Notes: generated by a model not told the origin, from the letters alone. Positions 16,913 through 26,026 are shown, counted from the stretch's first letter. The stretch: DNA of 64,000 nucleotides from DASUBN01 sp964584665 (GCA_964584665.1 CAZPAO010000008.1:1-64000), one strand, 5' to 3'. A program made the numbers and translations.

Positions 16913-17755
16913 TCAGTCGGACCCAGGCCGCTGGGCGCCCTCACAATCCACGCAATACCAGCCGCTGCTGCCATCCCCGTCCAGCCGGAGGGCCGTGAGG
17001 CGACCACCCCAGACGCAGCCGGTATCCAGGCCCAGGGCGTTATGGGCGTCCTGGACTTCACCCACGGTGGACCAATGACCGAAGAGGAGATGCAGGTTGG
17101 CGCTCTTGCGTCCGGGCACCTCATACCAGGGCAGGAAGCCCCGGGGCTGGGAGCCGGGGGCGCCCTTGCTCTTCAGGTCCAGTTCTCCCTGGGGACCGCA
17201 GAAGCGCAGGCGCGTGAAGCAATTGACGATGAAGCGCAGCCGCTCCATGCCGGCGAGGTCCGCGGACCAGCGGTCCGGCCGGTCGCCGTACATGTGTCGG
17301 AAGAATTCCAGATGCCCTGGCCCGCGCAGCACGGCTTCCAGCTCATGTGCACATTTTATCGCCAGATCGAGATCCCACTGGGGCGGCAGCCCGGCATGGA
17401 CGAGTGTATAGCCGAGATCCGCATCGTGATGCAGCAAGGGGCGATGCCGCAGCCAGTCCAGCAGCTCATCCCGATCCGCTGCCGCCAGCACTTCATCCAG
17501 GGTATCGCTCTTGCGCAAGGTCGCGACGCCGGCGGAGACCGCCAGCAGATGCAGGTCATGGTTGCCCAGCACTGTCACGGCGCGCGGTCCCAGACCCTTC
17601 ACGAAGCGCAGGGTCTCCAGGGATTTGGGTCCGCGGTTGACGAGATCGCCCGTGAACCAGAGCGTGTCCTCGGCTGGATCGAAGGCGATGCGTTCCAGCA
17701 GACGCTGGAGGTCGTCGTGGCAACCCTGGAGATCGCCGATGGCGAACGTCGCCAT
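16913..17755 (-). CDS. apaH: Symmetrical bis(5'-nucleosyl)-tetraphosphatase (Ap4A hydrolase)
   Basis: A 280-residue metallophosphoesterase hydrolysing Ap4A to two ADP; the family is also linked to removal of Np4 caps from RNA. The phosphoesterase motifs GDLQGCHDDL, GDLVNRGP, LGNHDLHLLA and VHAGLPPQW appear in order. I start at ATG 17755, overlapping the apaG stop as TGATG, because the residues encoded further upstream belong to apaG in another frame. The C-terminus ends within tandem 10-bp repeats preceding the kynurenine operon. Confidence 0.96.
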   Translation of the reverse strand: MATFAIGDLQGCHDDLQRLLERIAFDPAEDTLWFTGDLVNRGPKSLETLRFVKGLGPRAVTVLGNHDLHLLAVSAGVATLRKSDTLDEVLAAADRDELLDWLRHRPLLHHDADLGYTLVHAGLPPQWDLDLAIKCAHELEAVLRGPGHLEFFRHMYGDRPDRWSADLAGMERLRFIVNCFTRLRFCGPQGELDLKSKGAPGSQPRGFLPWYEVPGRKSANLHLLFGHWSTVGEVQDAHNALGLDTGCVWGGRLTALRLDGDGSSGWYCVDCEGAQRPGSD

Positions 17756-18138
17756 CAGTGCAGCATGCCGGGCACGGCGAGCCGGAACGGGGCGATGGGC
17801 GCGTCGAAGGTCTCGCCCCGGTCGTTCACCATCTGGTAGGCCCCCTGCATGGAGCCCACCGGTGTCTCCAGCACCGCGCCGCTGGAATAGCGGAAACCTT
17901 CGCCGGGTTTCAGGTGCGGATGCTCGCCCACCACGCCTTCGCCGCGCACTTCCTGCACCTTGCCGTTGGAATCGGTGATGAGCCAATGGCGGGTGAGCAG
18001 CTTGGCCGGCACGCCGCCCTGGTTGCGGATAGTGATGGTGTAGGAGAACACGAAGCGGTTCTGGCCCGGATCCGACTGGGCGGCCACGTAGGCCGTCTCC
18101 ACGTCCACGCGGATATCGTTCGGGGTGGGTTCCGTCAT
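17755..18138 (-). CDS. apaG: ApaG domain protein
   Basis: A 127-residue fibronectin-III-like single-domain protein of the ApaG family, with VSVETAYVAAQSDP-type N-terminus (RVDVETAYVAAQSDP), FSYTITIRNQG, and the glycine-rich VGEHPHLKPGEGFRYSSG followed by MQGAYQMV. ApaG has been associated with cobalt resistance and magnesium efflux in Salmonella, but its biochemical function is unclear. It lies directly upstream of apaH with a 1-bp overlap, the usual rsmA-apaG-apaH order interrupted here by a universal stress protein gene. Confidence 0.96.
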   Translation of the reverse strand: MTEPTPNDIRVDVETAYVAAQSDPGQNRFVFSYTITIRNQGGVPAKLLTRHWLITDSNGKVQEVRGEGVVGEHPHLKPGEGFRYSSGAVLETPVGSMQGAYQMVNDRGETFDAPIAPFRLAVPGMLH

Positions 18139-18167
18139 GCGGCTATTCTACGTGAAACGCGCTTCGT

Positions 18168-18599
18168 CTATCGCAGACGCACAGCCAGAACGTCACACGG
18201 GGCTTTATGCAGTATCGATTTCTCAGTGGAACCGAGTAGCAGGGCGAGGCCATGGCGCTCATGGCTGCCAAGCACGATCAGGTCGGACTGGGTCTCGGCG
18301 GCGGTCCGCAGGATCTCCATCTTGATGATGCCCACTTCCAGGCGCCGCGGCAGGTCCAGGCCGAGCTTCGTGCAGAGCGCATCGAGCTTCAGCTTCGCGC
18401 TGGCGACCATCTCATCCTCCAGGTCCACCGGAGGGGGCAGCAGGGCCTCGCCCGCCGGATCCACCGGGATGAACTCCACCACGTGCAGGAGGCTCGCCTC
18501 GGCGCCGTAGCGGGCGGCGATCTCCATGCCGCGCTGGACCACCCGGACGCTGTCCTCGCTCAAGTCGATGGCGATGAGTATCCGGCGGTAACCGTCCAT
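18168..18599 (-). CDS. Universal stress protein (UspA family)
   Basis: A 143-residue single-domain Usp. It begins YRRILIAIDLSEDSVRVVQRG, the nucleotide-fold strand-loop, and ends with LIVLGSHERHGLALLLGSTEKSILHKAPCDVLAVR, where the GSxxxxG pattern of ATP-binding Usps appears as GSHERHG and GSTEKS. The gene sits between rsmA and apaG with 29-43 bp gaps, so it may be part of that transcript. Function beyond stress association cannot be assigned. Confidence 0.92.
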   Translation of the reverse strand: MDGYRRILIAIDLSEDSVRVVQRGMEIAARYGAEASLLHVVEFIPVDPAGEALLPPPVDLEDEMVASAKLKLDALCTKLGLDLPRRLEVGIIKMEILRTAAETQSDLIVLGSHERHGLALLLGSTEKSILHKAPCDVLAVRLR

Positions 18600-18641
18600 G
18601 GAGCGCTCCCGTGAGTGGGGTCTGCCTAGAGTATAGAGCCG

Positions 18642-19412
18642 TCAGCTGCCGTTGCTGAGCCGCGCGAAGTCCGCTGCGGATAAAGTCTCGGGCCGGGTAG
18701 TGGGGTCTATGCCCGCGGCGACGATGGCGGCCTCGTCCAGCAAGCCTGCGACAGCGTTCTTCAGGGTCTTGCGCCGGTGGCTGAAGGCCTGGGTCACGAT
18801 CTGCGCATAACGGGAGCGGTCGTGGATGGGGAAGGGGGGGCTGGCATAGGGCGTCAGCCGCACGAAGGCCGAGTCCACCTTGGGCGGCGGGCGGAAGGCG
18901 CCGGGCCCGATGTTGAAGAGGGGTTCCACCTTGCAGCGGGAGGCGAGCATCACCGTGAGGCGCCCGTATTCCTTGCCGCCCGGCTTGGCAGCCATGCGCT
19001 GCACGACTTCCTTCTGAAGCATGAAGTGCATGTCCTGCACGCAGTCGGCCTGATCCAGGAAATGGAACAACAAGGGTGTGGAGACGTTGTAGGGGAGGTT
19101 GCCCACCAGGCGTATCTTGCCGCCGGCTGCGAGGGGCGCGAGGGCCACTTCCAGTGCATCGCCCTGCACGATGCGCAGCTCGCCCTTGTCGCGGGCGGCG
19201 GATTCGAGATGGGGGATCACGTCCCGGTCCAGTTCCACCGCCGTGAGGGACTTGGCCTGTTCCAGCAGCGGCAGGGTGATGGCGCCGAGCCCGGGGCCGA
19301 TCTCCACCAGATGCTGACCGGGCTTGGGCGCGATGGCGGCGATGATGCGGCCGATGATGCGCGGGTCGTGGAGGAAGTGCTGGCCGAAGCGCTTGCGCGG
19401 GCGGTGCTGCAT
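18642..19412 (-). CDS. rsmA: 16S rRNA (adenine1518/1519-N6)-dimethyltransferase
   Basis: A 256-residue KsgA/RsmA enzyme dimethylating two adjacent adenines in the 3' hairpin of 16S rRNA. It starts RKRFGQHFLHDPRII, has SAM motif I VEIGPGLGAITLPL and the N6-methyltransferase motif NLPYNVSTPLLFHF, and the C-terminal FSHRRKTLKNAV. ATG at 19412 overlaps the pdxA stop as TGATG. The lptD-surA-pdxA-rsmA order is conserved in gammaproteobacteria. Confidence 0.97.
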   Translation of the reverse strand: MQHRPRKRFGQHFLHDPRIIGRIIAAIAPKPGQHLVEIGPGLGAITLPLLEQAKSLTAVELDRDVIPHLESAARDKGELRIVQGDALEVALAPLAAGGKIRLVGNLPYNVSTPLLFHFLDQADCVQDMHFMLQKEVVQRMAAKPGGKEYGRLTVMLASRCKVEPLFNIGPGAFRPPPKVDSAFVRLTPYASPPFPIHDRSRYAQIVTQAFSHRRKTLKNAVAGLLDEAAIVAAGIDPTTRPETLSAADFARLSNGS

Positions 19413-20395
19413 CAGCCGAGCCGGGCCATGGCCGCGGCGGCAGCCAATGCCGCTTCGAGACTGGCGTGCTCGGCGCGCCCGGTGCCGGCGAGTTCCAGCG
19501 CGGTGCCGTGATCCACCGACGTGCGTACGATGGGCAGGCCCAGGGTGACGTTCACGGCATGGCCGAAGCCCGCATACTTCAGCACCGGCAGGCCCTGGTC
19601 GTGGTACATGGCTAGCACCGCGTCGATGCCACCGAGACGCGCCGGATTGAAGGCGGTGTCAGCAGAGACCGGTCCCGTGAGGCGCATGCCCCGGGCACGC
19701 AGCGCCTCGCAGGCGGGTGCGATCACGTCCAGTTCCTCACGGCCGAGGTGGCCGCCCTCGCCGGCATGGGGATTCAGGCCCAGCACCAATACGTGGGGCT
19801 CATCGATACCGAAGCGGAGCTTCAGTCCCGCGCGCAGCACGGTGAGGGTCTGCACCAGGCTCTCGCGGGTGAGGGCACCGGATACGTCCTTGAGGGGGAG
19901 GTGGGTGGTCGCCAGCGCCACGCGCAAGGCACCCGCTACCAGCAGCATCACCACGTGGGGTGTGTGGCAGCGTTCCGCCAGGAACTCGGTATGACCGGTG
20001 AAGGGGATGCCGGCATCGTTGATCACGCCCTTGTGCACGGGGGCGGTCACTAGCGCATCGAAACCGCCTTGGAGGCAGCCATCGGCGCCCCGCTCCAGCA
20101 TCTCGATGACGTAGGGTGCGTTGGCGGGATCGAGCTTGCCGGCGATGCAGGGTGCGCGCAGTCTCACGGCCAGCACGCGCATGTGGCCAGCCTGCTGGGC
20201 CTTGGGTGCACCGCTGGGTGCAGTATCGATGTGCAGTGGCAGGCCGAGGGTAGCGGCGCGGGCCTGCAGCAGTTCCGGATCGCCGATGACGGTGATGTCG
20301 GCGGCGTGGGCCTGCTGGGCCGACTGGATGCAGATGTCCGGCCCCACCCCCGCGGGCTCGCCGCTGCTCAGCGCGATGCGGGGGAGGGAAGCCAT
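19412..20395 (-). CDS. pdxA: 4-hydroxythreonine-4-phosphate dehydrogenase
   Basis: A 327-residue metal-dependent oxidoreductase of pyridoxal phosphate synthesis (DXP-dependent route). Signature segments are ALSSGEPAGVGPDICIQ at the start, TAPVHKGVINDAGIPFTGHTEFLAE in the middle with a metal-binding histidine, and LGLNPHAGEGGHLGREE; the late VLAMYHDQGLPVLKY is also typical. It follows surA by 7 bp and overlaps rsmA by 1 bp, so all are probably co-transcribed. Confidence 0.97.
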   Translation of the reverse strand: MASLPRIALSSGEPAGVGPDICIQSAQQAHAADITVIGDPELLQARAATLGLPLHIDTAPSGAPKAQQAGHMRVLAVRLRAPCIAGKLDPANAPYVIEMLERGADGCLQGGFDALVTAPVHKGVINDAGIPFTGHTEFLAERCHTPHVVMLLVAGALRVALATTHLPLKDVSGALTRESLVQTLTVLRAGLKLRFGIDEPHVLVLGLNPHAGEGGHLGREELDVIAPACEALRARGMRLTGPVSADTAFNPARLGGIDAVLAMYHDQGLPVLKYAGFGHAVNVTLGLPIVRTSVDHGTALELAGTGRAEHASLEAALAAAAAMARLG

Positions 20396-20402
20396 GCGGG
20401 GC

Positions 20403-21788
20403 TCACTGGCCCACGTGGTACTCGATGAAGGCTGAATCCTTGAGTTCGCTCAGCCACTGCTGGATGACCTCTTCGGACTTGCGCGAGAAGATCGCCTGGT
20501 AGGCCTTGTTCTTGCGGTCCTCGTCGGTCTGGTCCGCCTCGCGGCGGCCCAGCACCTGCACGATGTGCCAGCCGAACTGCGATTGGAACGGTTCGCTCAT
20601 CTCGCCGGGCTGCAGCTTATCCATGGCGGCCTGGAAGGGAGGCACGGTCGCACCCGGGTCCAGCCAATCCAGGTCGCCGCCCTTCTTGGCGGAACTGGGA
20701 TCGTCGGAGTTGGCGGCGGCGAGCTTGGCGAAGTCGGCGCCGGCCTTGAGCTGCTCGTAGAGGCTCTGGATCTTCGCCTTCGCCTGCTCGGCGGTCAGGA
20801 TGGCGCTGGTGCGCACCAGGATATGGCGTGCGTGGGTCTGGGTGACCAGCACCTTCTGGTCAGAGCGCTTGACGTCGATGAGCTTCACGATGTGGAAACC
20901 ACTGTTGCTCTGGAGCGGCTCGGAGTAGTCACCAGGCTTCATCTGCGCCACCAGCGGCGCGAACAGGGTCGGCAGTTCCGAAGCCTTGCGCCAGCCGATG
21001 TCGCCGCCATCCAGGGCCTTCTGGCCGTCGGAGTAGGCGACCGCGGCGGCGGCGAAGTCCGTGCCGCTCTTGAGCTTCCCGTAGACGATGTCGATCTTCT
21101 TGCGCGCCGCAGCGACGTCTTCCGGCGTGGGATTGAAGGGAGTCGCCACCAGGATCTGCGCCACGTGATATTGGGTCTCGGAGTCGCCGGTGCCCTGGTC
21201 GGTCTTGAGCTGGTCATCCAGCTCCTGCTGGGTGATGTGCAGGCGGTCGCTCAGGACCTGCTGCTCGAGGTTCTGGATGATGATCTGGTCGCGCAGATCC
21301 TTGCGGAACTGGTCGTACTGCAGGCCTTCCTTCTTCAGGGTGTCCGGCAGCTGCTCGAGGGTGACGTTGGCGCGGGCCGCGATCCGGCTCATGGCCTGGT
21401 TCACGGCGTCATCGCTCACCGTCACGCCGCGACTGGAAGCCTGCTGCAGTTCGATGCGGTTCACGATCATCTGGTCGAGCACCTGTTTCTGCAGCACCTC
21501 GGGAGCGGGCAGCGAGGTGTGGCGCGCCGCGATCTGCTGCTCGGCTTCGTTGACCTTCTCGTCCAGTTCGGTCTTCAGGATCACATCGTCGTTGACCACA
21601 GCGGCCACGCCGTCGAGCAGCGTGCCGGGCGCGGCCTTGGTGGAGGCAGCGGGCGCGCTGGTGCGCGCGGGGGCGGGCTCCTCCAGCGGTTGAGGCGGCG
21701 GCGCGCTCGAGCAGCCGGCGGCTGCGAGCATGAAGAAGGTGAGCAGGAGGGTCTGTGCGCCCTGGGCGCGACGGCTGATCGGGTTCAT
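20403..21788 (-). CDS. surA: Periplasmic chaperone/PPIase SurA, predicted lipoprotein form
   Basis: A 461-residue protein with an N-terminal SurA chaperone domain (VAAVVNDDVILKTELDEKV) and two parvulin PPIase domains (around residues 205-305, VAQILVATPF, and 320-420, ARHILVRTSAIL). The family escorts outer-membrane proteins such as LptD, encoded next to it. Unlike E. coli SurA, which has a cleaved type I signal, this N-terminus ends in FFMLAAAGC with cysteine 26, followed by a Ser/Pro/Ala-rich linker of about 30 residues, suggesting lipidation. It overlaps the lptD stop by ATGA. Confidence 0.95.
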   Translation of the reverse strand: MNPISRRAQGAQTLLLTFFMLAAAGCSSAPPPQPLEEPAPARTSAPAASTKAAPGTLLDGVAAVVNDDVILKTELDEKVNEAEQQIAARHTSLPAPEVLQKQVLDQMIVNRIELQQASSRGVTVSDDAVNQAMSRIAARANVTLEQLPDTLKKEGLQYDQFRKDLRDQIIIQNLEQQVLSDRLHITQQELDDQLKTDQGTGDSETQYHVAQILVATPFNPTPEDVAAARKKIDIVYGKLKSGTDFAAAAVAYSDGQKALDGGDIGWRKASELPTLFAPLVAQMKPGDYSEPLQSNSGFHIVKLIDVKRSDQKVLVTQTHARHILVRTSAILTAEQAKAKIQSLYEQLKAGADFAKLAAANSDDPSSAKKGGDLDWLDPGATVPPFQAAMDKLQPGEMSEPFQSQFGWHIVQVLGRREADQTDEDRKNKAYQAIFSRKSEEVIQQWLSELKDSAFIEYHVGQ

Positions 21789-24238
21789 TGCGGGGTTGGC
21801 TGCTCTTCGGGCTGCAGGGGTTGGTCGAAGCTGTTGTCCGAGTAACCTAGGATACCACGTTGCAGCAGATCCTCCAGGTGCCGCCCCACGGACCCCAGGC
21901 CTTTCAGCTGGAATTCGAAGAAGAACACGTTGTCGTACTTCTGGCTGGGCATCAGGTAGTGCCGGTGCACGATCTGGAAGTTCCAGCAGCAGGAGTCATA
22001 CTCGAAGCCCCACAGCTCGTCCAGGTTGATGTGGTTGGCCACGTCGTAGGTCCAGTGGCCCACCCAACCCCAGTTGCCCGCCAACGGCCAGGCGAAGGAG
22101 AAATCCGTCTGCTTGAGGTTGGGGCGCCGGAACAGGTACCCGACGTTGATCACCTGGTGGTAACCCGGGTGGTACTCCAGCAGCACGCTGGAGAGGTCGG
22201 TCTGGCGCGTGTCCGGGTTCCACAGTTGCGAGTAGTCCACGCTCCACACCTGGTTGATGTTGTAGAGCGTATCGCCCACCACGTCGGAATAGAGCGATGT
22301 CTCTGGCGGGGCGGTCGGGTCGAGCTGAACCCGGCGGTCCGAGAAGTAGCGCGCCTGGCCGAGGTCCGCCTGGAATATCTGGGCGCCGGTCAGCGAGTCC
22401 AGCACGCGGGTGGTCAGGGCATAGCTAAGCTGGTTGGCGTCGCTCTGCCGATCGGCGCCATAGAAACGGTTGTCGCTGAAGAGCTGCAGGTAACTGAACT
22501 CCGGTTGCACCGCGTCGAAGACCGGTAGCTGGCTCTGATTCCGGTAAGGCACCCGCAGATAGTAGAGCCGCGGCTCGAGGGTCTCGGTGTGCTCCTCTCC
22601 ATCCTTCTGGAAGAACAGACCCGTGTCGATGTCGAAGATCGGCAAAGCCCGCGACTGGTGGCGGTCATCGACGTTCACGGTGGTGGTCCGGCTATAGGCG
22701 AAGCTGTCGCCGCTGAGGTCGTAGTCGGTCAGGCGCCAGGCCAGGGTCGGCGTGAAGTAGGCCCCGGCACCGGTGAAGGGCAGGCTCACTGAGGGTTTGA
22801 GGTCCGTGCGCCAGGCGCCGATGCGCTCATCGCGCTGGAAGCGCACCGCCTCGCCATAGAGGTTGTACTGCGGGCCGGTCAGGTCCTCGTTGTTGGTCCA
22901 GTCCATCACCACCTGCGGCAGTCGCCGGTAGGCGAAGCGATCAGGGGGCGTCCGGGGGTTGATGACCTGGAAATCCTCGAACTGACTCATCAGGAACCAG
23001 TCGGCTTCGTCGTCGTAGGTATAGCGCACATGACGCTGCAGGATGCTGGCGGTGTTGGTGCTCAGGTTGCTGCTCAAGTCATGGAAGTAATTGTCGTCCG
23101 ACACCCACTGGTAGAGCGTGCTGACGGTATTGAACTGGTCAGGCGTGGTGTTGTTCTTGAACAGCAGTTGGCTGCGCTCCCGGTCCGCCACCTGGTCATG
23201 GGGCAGGTAGTCCCCATAGATCAGGCCGTCGTTGATGGGTGAGAGCCATCGGAACTCGCCGCCCATGTCGAGGCCGCGCTTGGTGATGATGCGCGGGAAC
23301 AGCGTGGCATCGTAGTTGTCGGCGAGGTTGAAATAATAAGGTGCGCTGAGTTCGACGCCGTTGATGACGTCGAAACTCATGTTACTGCCGATGAAACCCG
23401 ACTTGCGGTCGCTGGAGATCGGGAAGTTCAGGTAGGGCGACCAGAACACAGGCACGCCCAGGAAGTGTACTGTGACGTCATAGGCCTCGCCCGTATTGGT
23501 GCCGGTGTCCAGGTTCATGGCGGGCGCGGTCAGCATCCAGTCCGTGTTGCCCGGCGGGCAGGTGGTGTAGCTGGCGCCGATCAGCGTGCTATGGGTGTCG
23601 TCCAAGGAGTTGAACACCTTGGCGTTGCCGTGCCCGTTGCGCAGCGGCAGCAGGAAGTCGGAATCGTTGAAGGTGCCGGTGCCCTTGTTGGTGTCGTACT
23701 TGCCGTCGGGGCTGGTGAGCATGAGCTTGGGGCTGTCGTAGCTCACGCCCTTCTCGACGATGGCGAGGCCGGTATCGTTGTTGTAGATCATCTTCTGCGA
23801 GCTGACGCGTCGGTCGCCCTGATCGAGCTGCACATCGCCGGTGACGGTGGAGAGCCCGGTCTGCTGCCCGTCCACCTGGTTGCCGACGATGTAGGAAGGC
23901 TGCTGGTTGGGGGGCGGCGCGCCCGCCACGAGCGGGAGCACCGGTGCCGTCGGGAAGGCAGGGCAGAGGTCGAACCTGTTCTTGGCGAAGGGCGAGAGCA
24001 TGCAGCCCGTCTGGTCCACGAGCGTAGGCATGAGCAGCGGTGCGATGCCAGGGGCTTCGCTCTCGCAGGTCTGGGGCTTGGGGCGGAAGGCCCGCGCCAT
24101 CAGCACGGCGGCGGACGTGACGGAAGGCGGCGCCAGGGTGCGGGTGCCTGCGGCAGGCGCTGGGGTGGCCGGGTCGGCATAGAGGGGGGCGGCGGCGAGC
24201 AACGCGACGAGGAAGACGTAGGCTGGCGCTGCCTTCAC
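21785..24238 (-). CDS. lptD: LPS-assembly protein LptD
   Basis: An 817-residue outer-membrane beta-barrel that inserts lipopolysaccharide into the outer leaflet with LptE. I propose the GTG at 24238 as start, because AGGGAG lies 7 nt upstream and the product then begins with a normal signal peptide (KAAPAYVFLVALLAAAPLYA). An OstA/jelly-roll part (QLDQGDRRVSSQKMIYNND) precedes the barrel. Cysteines occur near the N-terminus of the mature protein and as a CC pair in YDSCCWNFQIVHRHY, consistent with the inter-domain disulfides of this family. It is divergent from amgK across 82 bp. Confidence 0.95.
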   Translation of the reverse strand: MKAAPAYVFLVALLAAAPLYADPATPAPAAGTRTLAPPSVTSAAVLMARAFRPKPQTCESEAPGIAPLLMPTLVDQTGCMLSPFAKNRFDLCPAFPTAPVLPLVAGAPPPNQQPSYIVGNQVDGQQTGLSTVTGDVQLDQGDRRVSSQKMIYNNDTGLAIVEKGVSYDSPKLMLTSPDGKYDTNKGTGTFNDSDFLLPLRNGHGNAKVFNSLDDTHSTLIGASYTTCPPGNTDWMLTAPAMNLDTGTNTGEAYDVTVHFLGVPVFWSPYLNFPISSDRKSGFIGSNMSFDVINGVELSAPYYFNLADNYDATLFPRIITKRGLDMGGEFRWLSPINDGLIYGDYLPHDQVADRERSQLLFKNNTTPDQFNTVSTLYQWVSDDNYFHDLSSNLSTNTASILQRHVRYTYDDEADWFLMSQFEDFQVINPRTPPDRFAYRRLPQVVMDWTNNEDLTGPQYNLYGEAVRFQRDERIGAWRTDLKPSVSLPFTGAGAYFTPTLAWRLTDYDLSGDSFAYSRTTTVNVDDRHQSRALPIFDIDTGLFFQKDGEEHTETLEPRLYYLRVPYRNQSQLPVFDAVQPEFSYLQLFSDNRFYGADRQSDANQLSYALTTRVLDSLTGAQIFQADLGQARYFSDRRVQLDPTAPPETSLYSDVVGDTLYNINQVWSVDYSQLWNPDTRQTDLSSVLLEYHPGYHQVINVGYLFRRPNLKQTDFSFAWPLAGNWGWVGHWTYDVANHINLDELWGFEYDSCCWNFQIVHRHYLMPSQKYDNVFFFEFQLKGLGSVGRHLEDLLQRGILGYSDNSFDQPLQPEEQPTPQ

Positions 24239-24320
24239 CCGCGGACTCCCTGATACCGTGCCGTGACGCGGCGTACAATCGCACACTTTGAAGGTGCCCT
24301 CAAACGGATGGAGTAGGGGT

Positions 24321-25319
24321 TTGCAGCCAGATCGCCAGCAGGAACTCTCAACCTGGGTCGCCGGCGCCCTGGGGCAGTCGGCCCCGGTCCTGGAACCCGC
24401 CTCGGCGGACGCCAGTTTCCGCCGCTATTTTCGCACGTCCTCCGCCGGACGTTCATACATCGTGATGGACGCGCCGCCCCCGCAGGAGGACTGCCGGCCC
24501 TTCGTGCGCATCGCCGGTCTGATGCGGGAAGCAGGGGTGCATGTGCCGGAGGTGCTGGCTGAGGACCTCCAGCGCGGGTTCCTGCTGCTGGAGGACTTGG
24601 GGGATCGGACCTATCTGGACATATTCAACGCCGGTGGCGCCGATGCGGATGCCCTCTTCGATGATGCCCTGGGGGCGCTCATCCAGTGGCAGGCCGCCAG
24701 CCGGCCGGGGGTGCTTGCCCCCTTCGACAGGGTGCTGCTGCACCGGGACCTGATGCTCTACCCGGACTGGTACGTGTCCAAGCACCTGAAGCTGGAACTC
24801 ACGTCCCTGGAGATGGTGACCCTGCAGGATGCCTTCAGACTGCTGGAGGACTCGGCCTTAGGCACGCCTCAGGTCTATGTGCACCGGGACTACATGCCCC
24901 GCAACCTCATGCTGAGTTCCCCCAACCCCGGGGTGCTGGACTTCCAGGATGCGATCTACGGCCCCCTCACCTATGACGTGGCTTCCCTCTTCAAGGACGC
25001 CTTCCTCTCCTGGCCCGAGGAGCGGGTCATCGCCTGGCGCCGCCGCTACCGGGAGCGGGCCCTGAAGGCTGGGTTGCCAGTGCCGGAACTCCCCGAGTTC
25101 GAGCGGGCTTGCGATTGGATGGGTATGCAGAGACATCTCAAGGTCATGGGCGTCTTCGCCCGCATCTGCTACCGGGACGGCAAACCGCACTACGTGAAGG
25201 ACACCCCGCGTTTCCTCGCCTATATAAAGCACACCGGCAGCCTATATAAGGAATTCACGCCGCTGCTACGCCTTATGGATAACCTGGAGAAGCGGGCGGA
25301 AGGGGTGAGCGAACTGTGA
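24321..25319 (+). CDS. amgK: N-acetylmuramate/N-acetylglucosamine anomeric kinase
   Basis: A 332-residue aminoglycoside-phosphotransferase-fold kinase that phosphorylates recovered cell-wall sugars at C1. The catalytic loop VYVHRDYMPRNLML and metal motif VLDFQDAIYGPLTYD are present, as is ASFRRYFR near the N-terminus. I choose TTG 24321, preceded by GGAG at 7 nt and matching the usual N-terminal length; TTG 24288 is an alternative adding 11 residues. The stop overlaps murU. Together they form the MurNAc salvage route to UDP-MurNAc that bypasses fosfomycin-sensitive MurA, as described in Pseudomonas. Confidence 0.9.
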   Translation: MQPDRQQELSTWVAGALGQSAPVLEPASADASFRRYFRTSSAGRSYIVMDAPPPQEDCRPFVRIAGLMREAGVHVPEVLAEDLQRGFLLLEDLGDRTYLDIFNAGGADADALFDDALGALIQWQAASRPGVLAPFDRVLLHRDLMLYPDWYVSKHLKLELTSLEMVTLQDAFRLLEDSALGTPQVYVHRDYMPRNLMLSSPNPGVLDFQDAIYGPLTYDVASLFKDAFLSWPEERVIAWRRRYRERALKAGLPVPELPEFERACDWMGMQRHLKVMGVFARICYRDGKPHYVKDTPRFLAYIKHTGSLYKEFTPLLRLMDNLEKRAEGVSEL

Positions 25320-25981
25320 AAGCCATGATTCTTGCGGCGGGCCGAGGAGTGCGACTAAAGCCCCTGACCGATACCACGCCCAAGCCGCTCATCCCGGTGC
25401 GGGGCAAGCCGCTCATCGTGCATCACCTGGAACGGCTGCGGGATGCGGGCTACACCCAGATCCATATCAACACCTCCTGGCTCGCGGACAAGCTGCAAGC
25501 GGCCCTAGGTGACGGCGCCCGCTATGGCGTGCGCATCCATTATTCCTACGAGGGACCGGAGCCCCTGGAGACCGGCGGCGGCATCTTCAAGCTCTTGCCG
25601 GAACTCGGGCGCGAACCCTTCCTGCTGGTGAACGGCGATGTCTTCACGGATTTCCCCTTCGAGACCCTGAAGCACAGCCTGAAGCCGGACTTCCTCGCGC
25701 ACCTGGTGATGGTGGCCAATCCGGCCCACCATCCTGAAGGCGATTTCCATCTCTCGCCCATGGGCCATCTGCGCATGCAAGGGGCGCCGAAGCTCACCTA
25801 CAGCGGCATCGGCGTGTACCGTGCCGATCTCTTCAAAGGCTGCGATGCCGGCAAGTTCCCGCTGCTACCGCTGCTCAAGGACGCCATGCGCATGGAGGCC
25901 CTGAGCGGCGAATCGTTCGGGGGTCTCTGGTCCGACGTGGGCAGACCTGAAGAGCTGGAAACCCTCGATCGGCAGAAATAA
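25316..25981 (+). CDS. murU: N-acetylmuramate alpha-1-phosphate uridylyltransferase
   Basis: A 221-residue nucleotidyltransferase with the N-terminal signature ILAAGRGVRLKPLTDTTPKP and the acidic metal motif VNGDVFTDFP. It converts MurNAc-1-phosphate and UTP to UDP-MurNAc after AmgK. Start is GTG 25316, overlapping the amgK stop as GTGA, so translation is probably coupled. Two genes in this arrangement beside lptD are characteristic of Pseudomonas and Xanthomonas relatives. Confidence 0.93.
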   Translation: MKAMILAAGRGVRLKPLTDTTPKPLIPVRGKPLIVHHLERLRDAGYTQIHINTSWLADKLQAALGDGARYGVRIHYSYEGPEPLETGGGIFKLLPELGREPFLLVNGDVFTDFPFETLKHSLKPDFLAHLVMVANPAHHPEGDFHLSPMGHLRMQGAPKLTYSGIGVYRADLFKGCDAGKFPLLPLLKDAMRMEALSGESFGGLWSDVGRPEELETLDRQK

Positions 25982-25982
25982 G

Positions 25983-26002
25983 AAGCGGCCCTAAGGCCGC
26001 TT
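25983..26002. terminator. Stem-loop between convergent murU and lipA
   Basis: AAGCGGCC and GGCCGCTT pair around the loop CTAA, immediately after the murU stop. Read on the minus strand the stem is followed by CTTATTTCT, a weak U-rich tract, so it is more credible as terminator of the lipA operon than of murU. Confidence 0.5.
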
Positions 26003-26026
26003 GCTTGATCCCGTGATCCGAGCGTA

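Noticed and set aside
24239..24286. Extended lptD N-terminus from the upstream GTG
   Set aside because: The added residues precede a normal signal peptide and the GTG at 24238 has a strong ribosome binding site.
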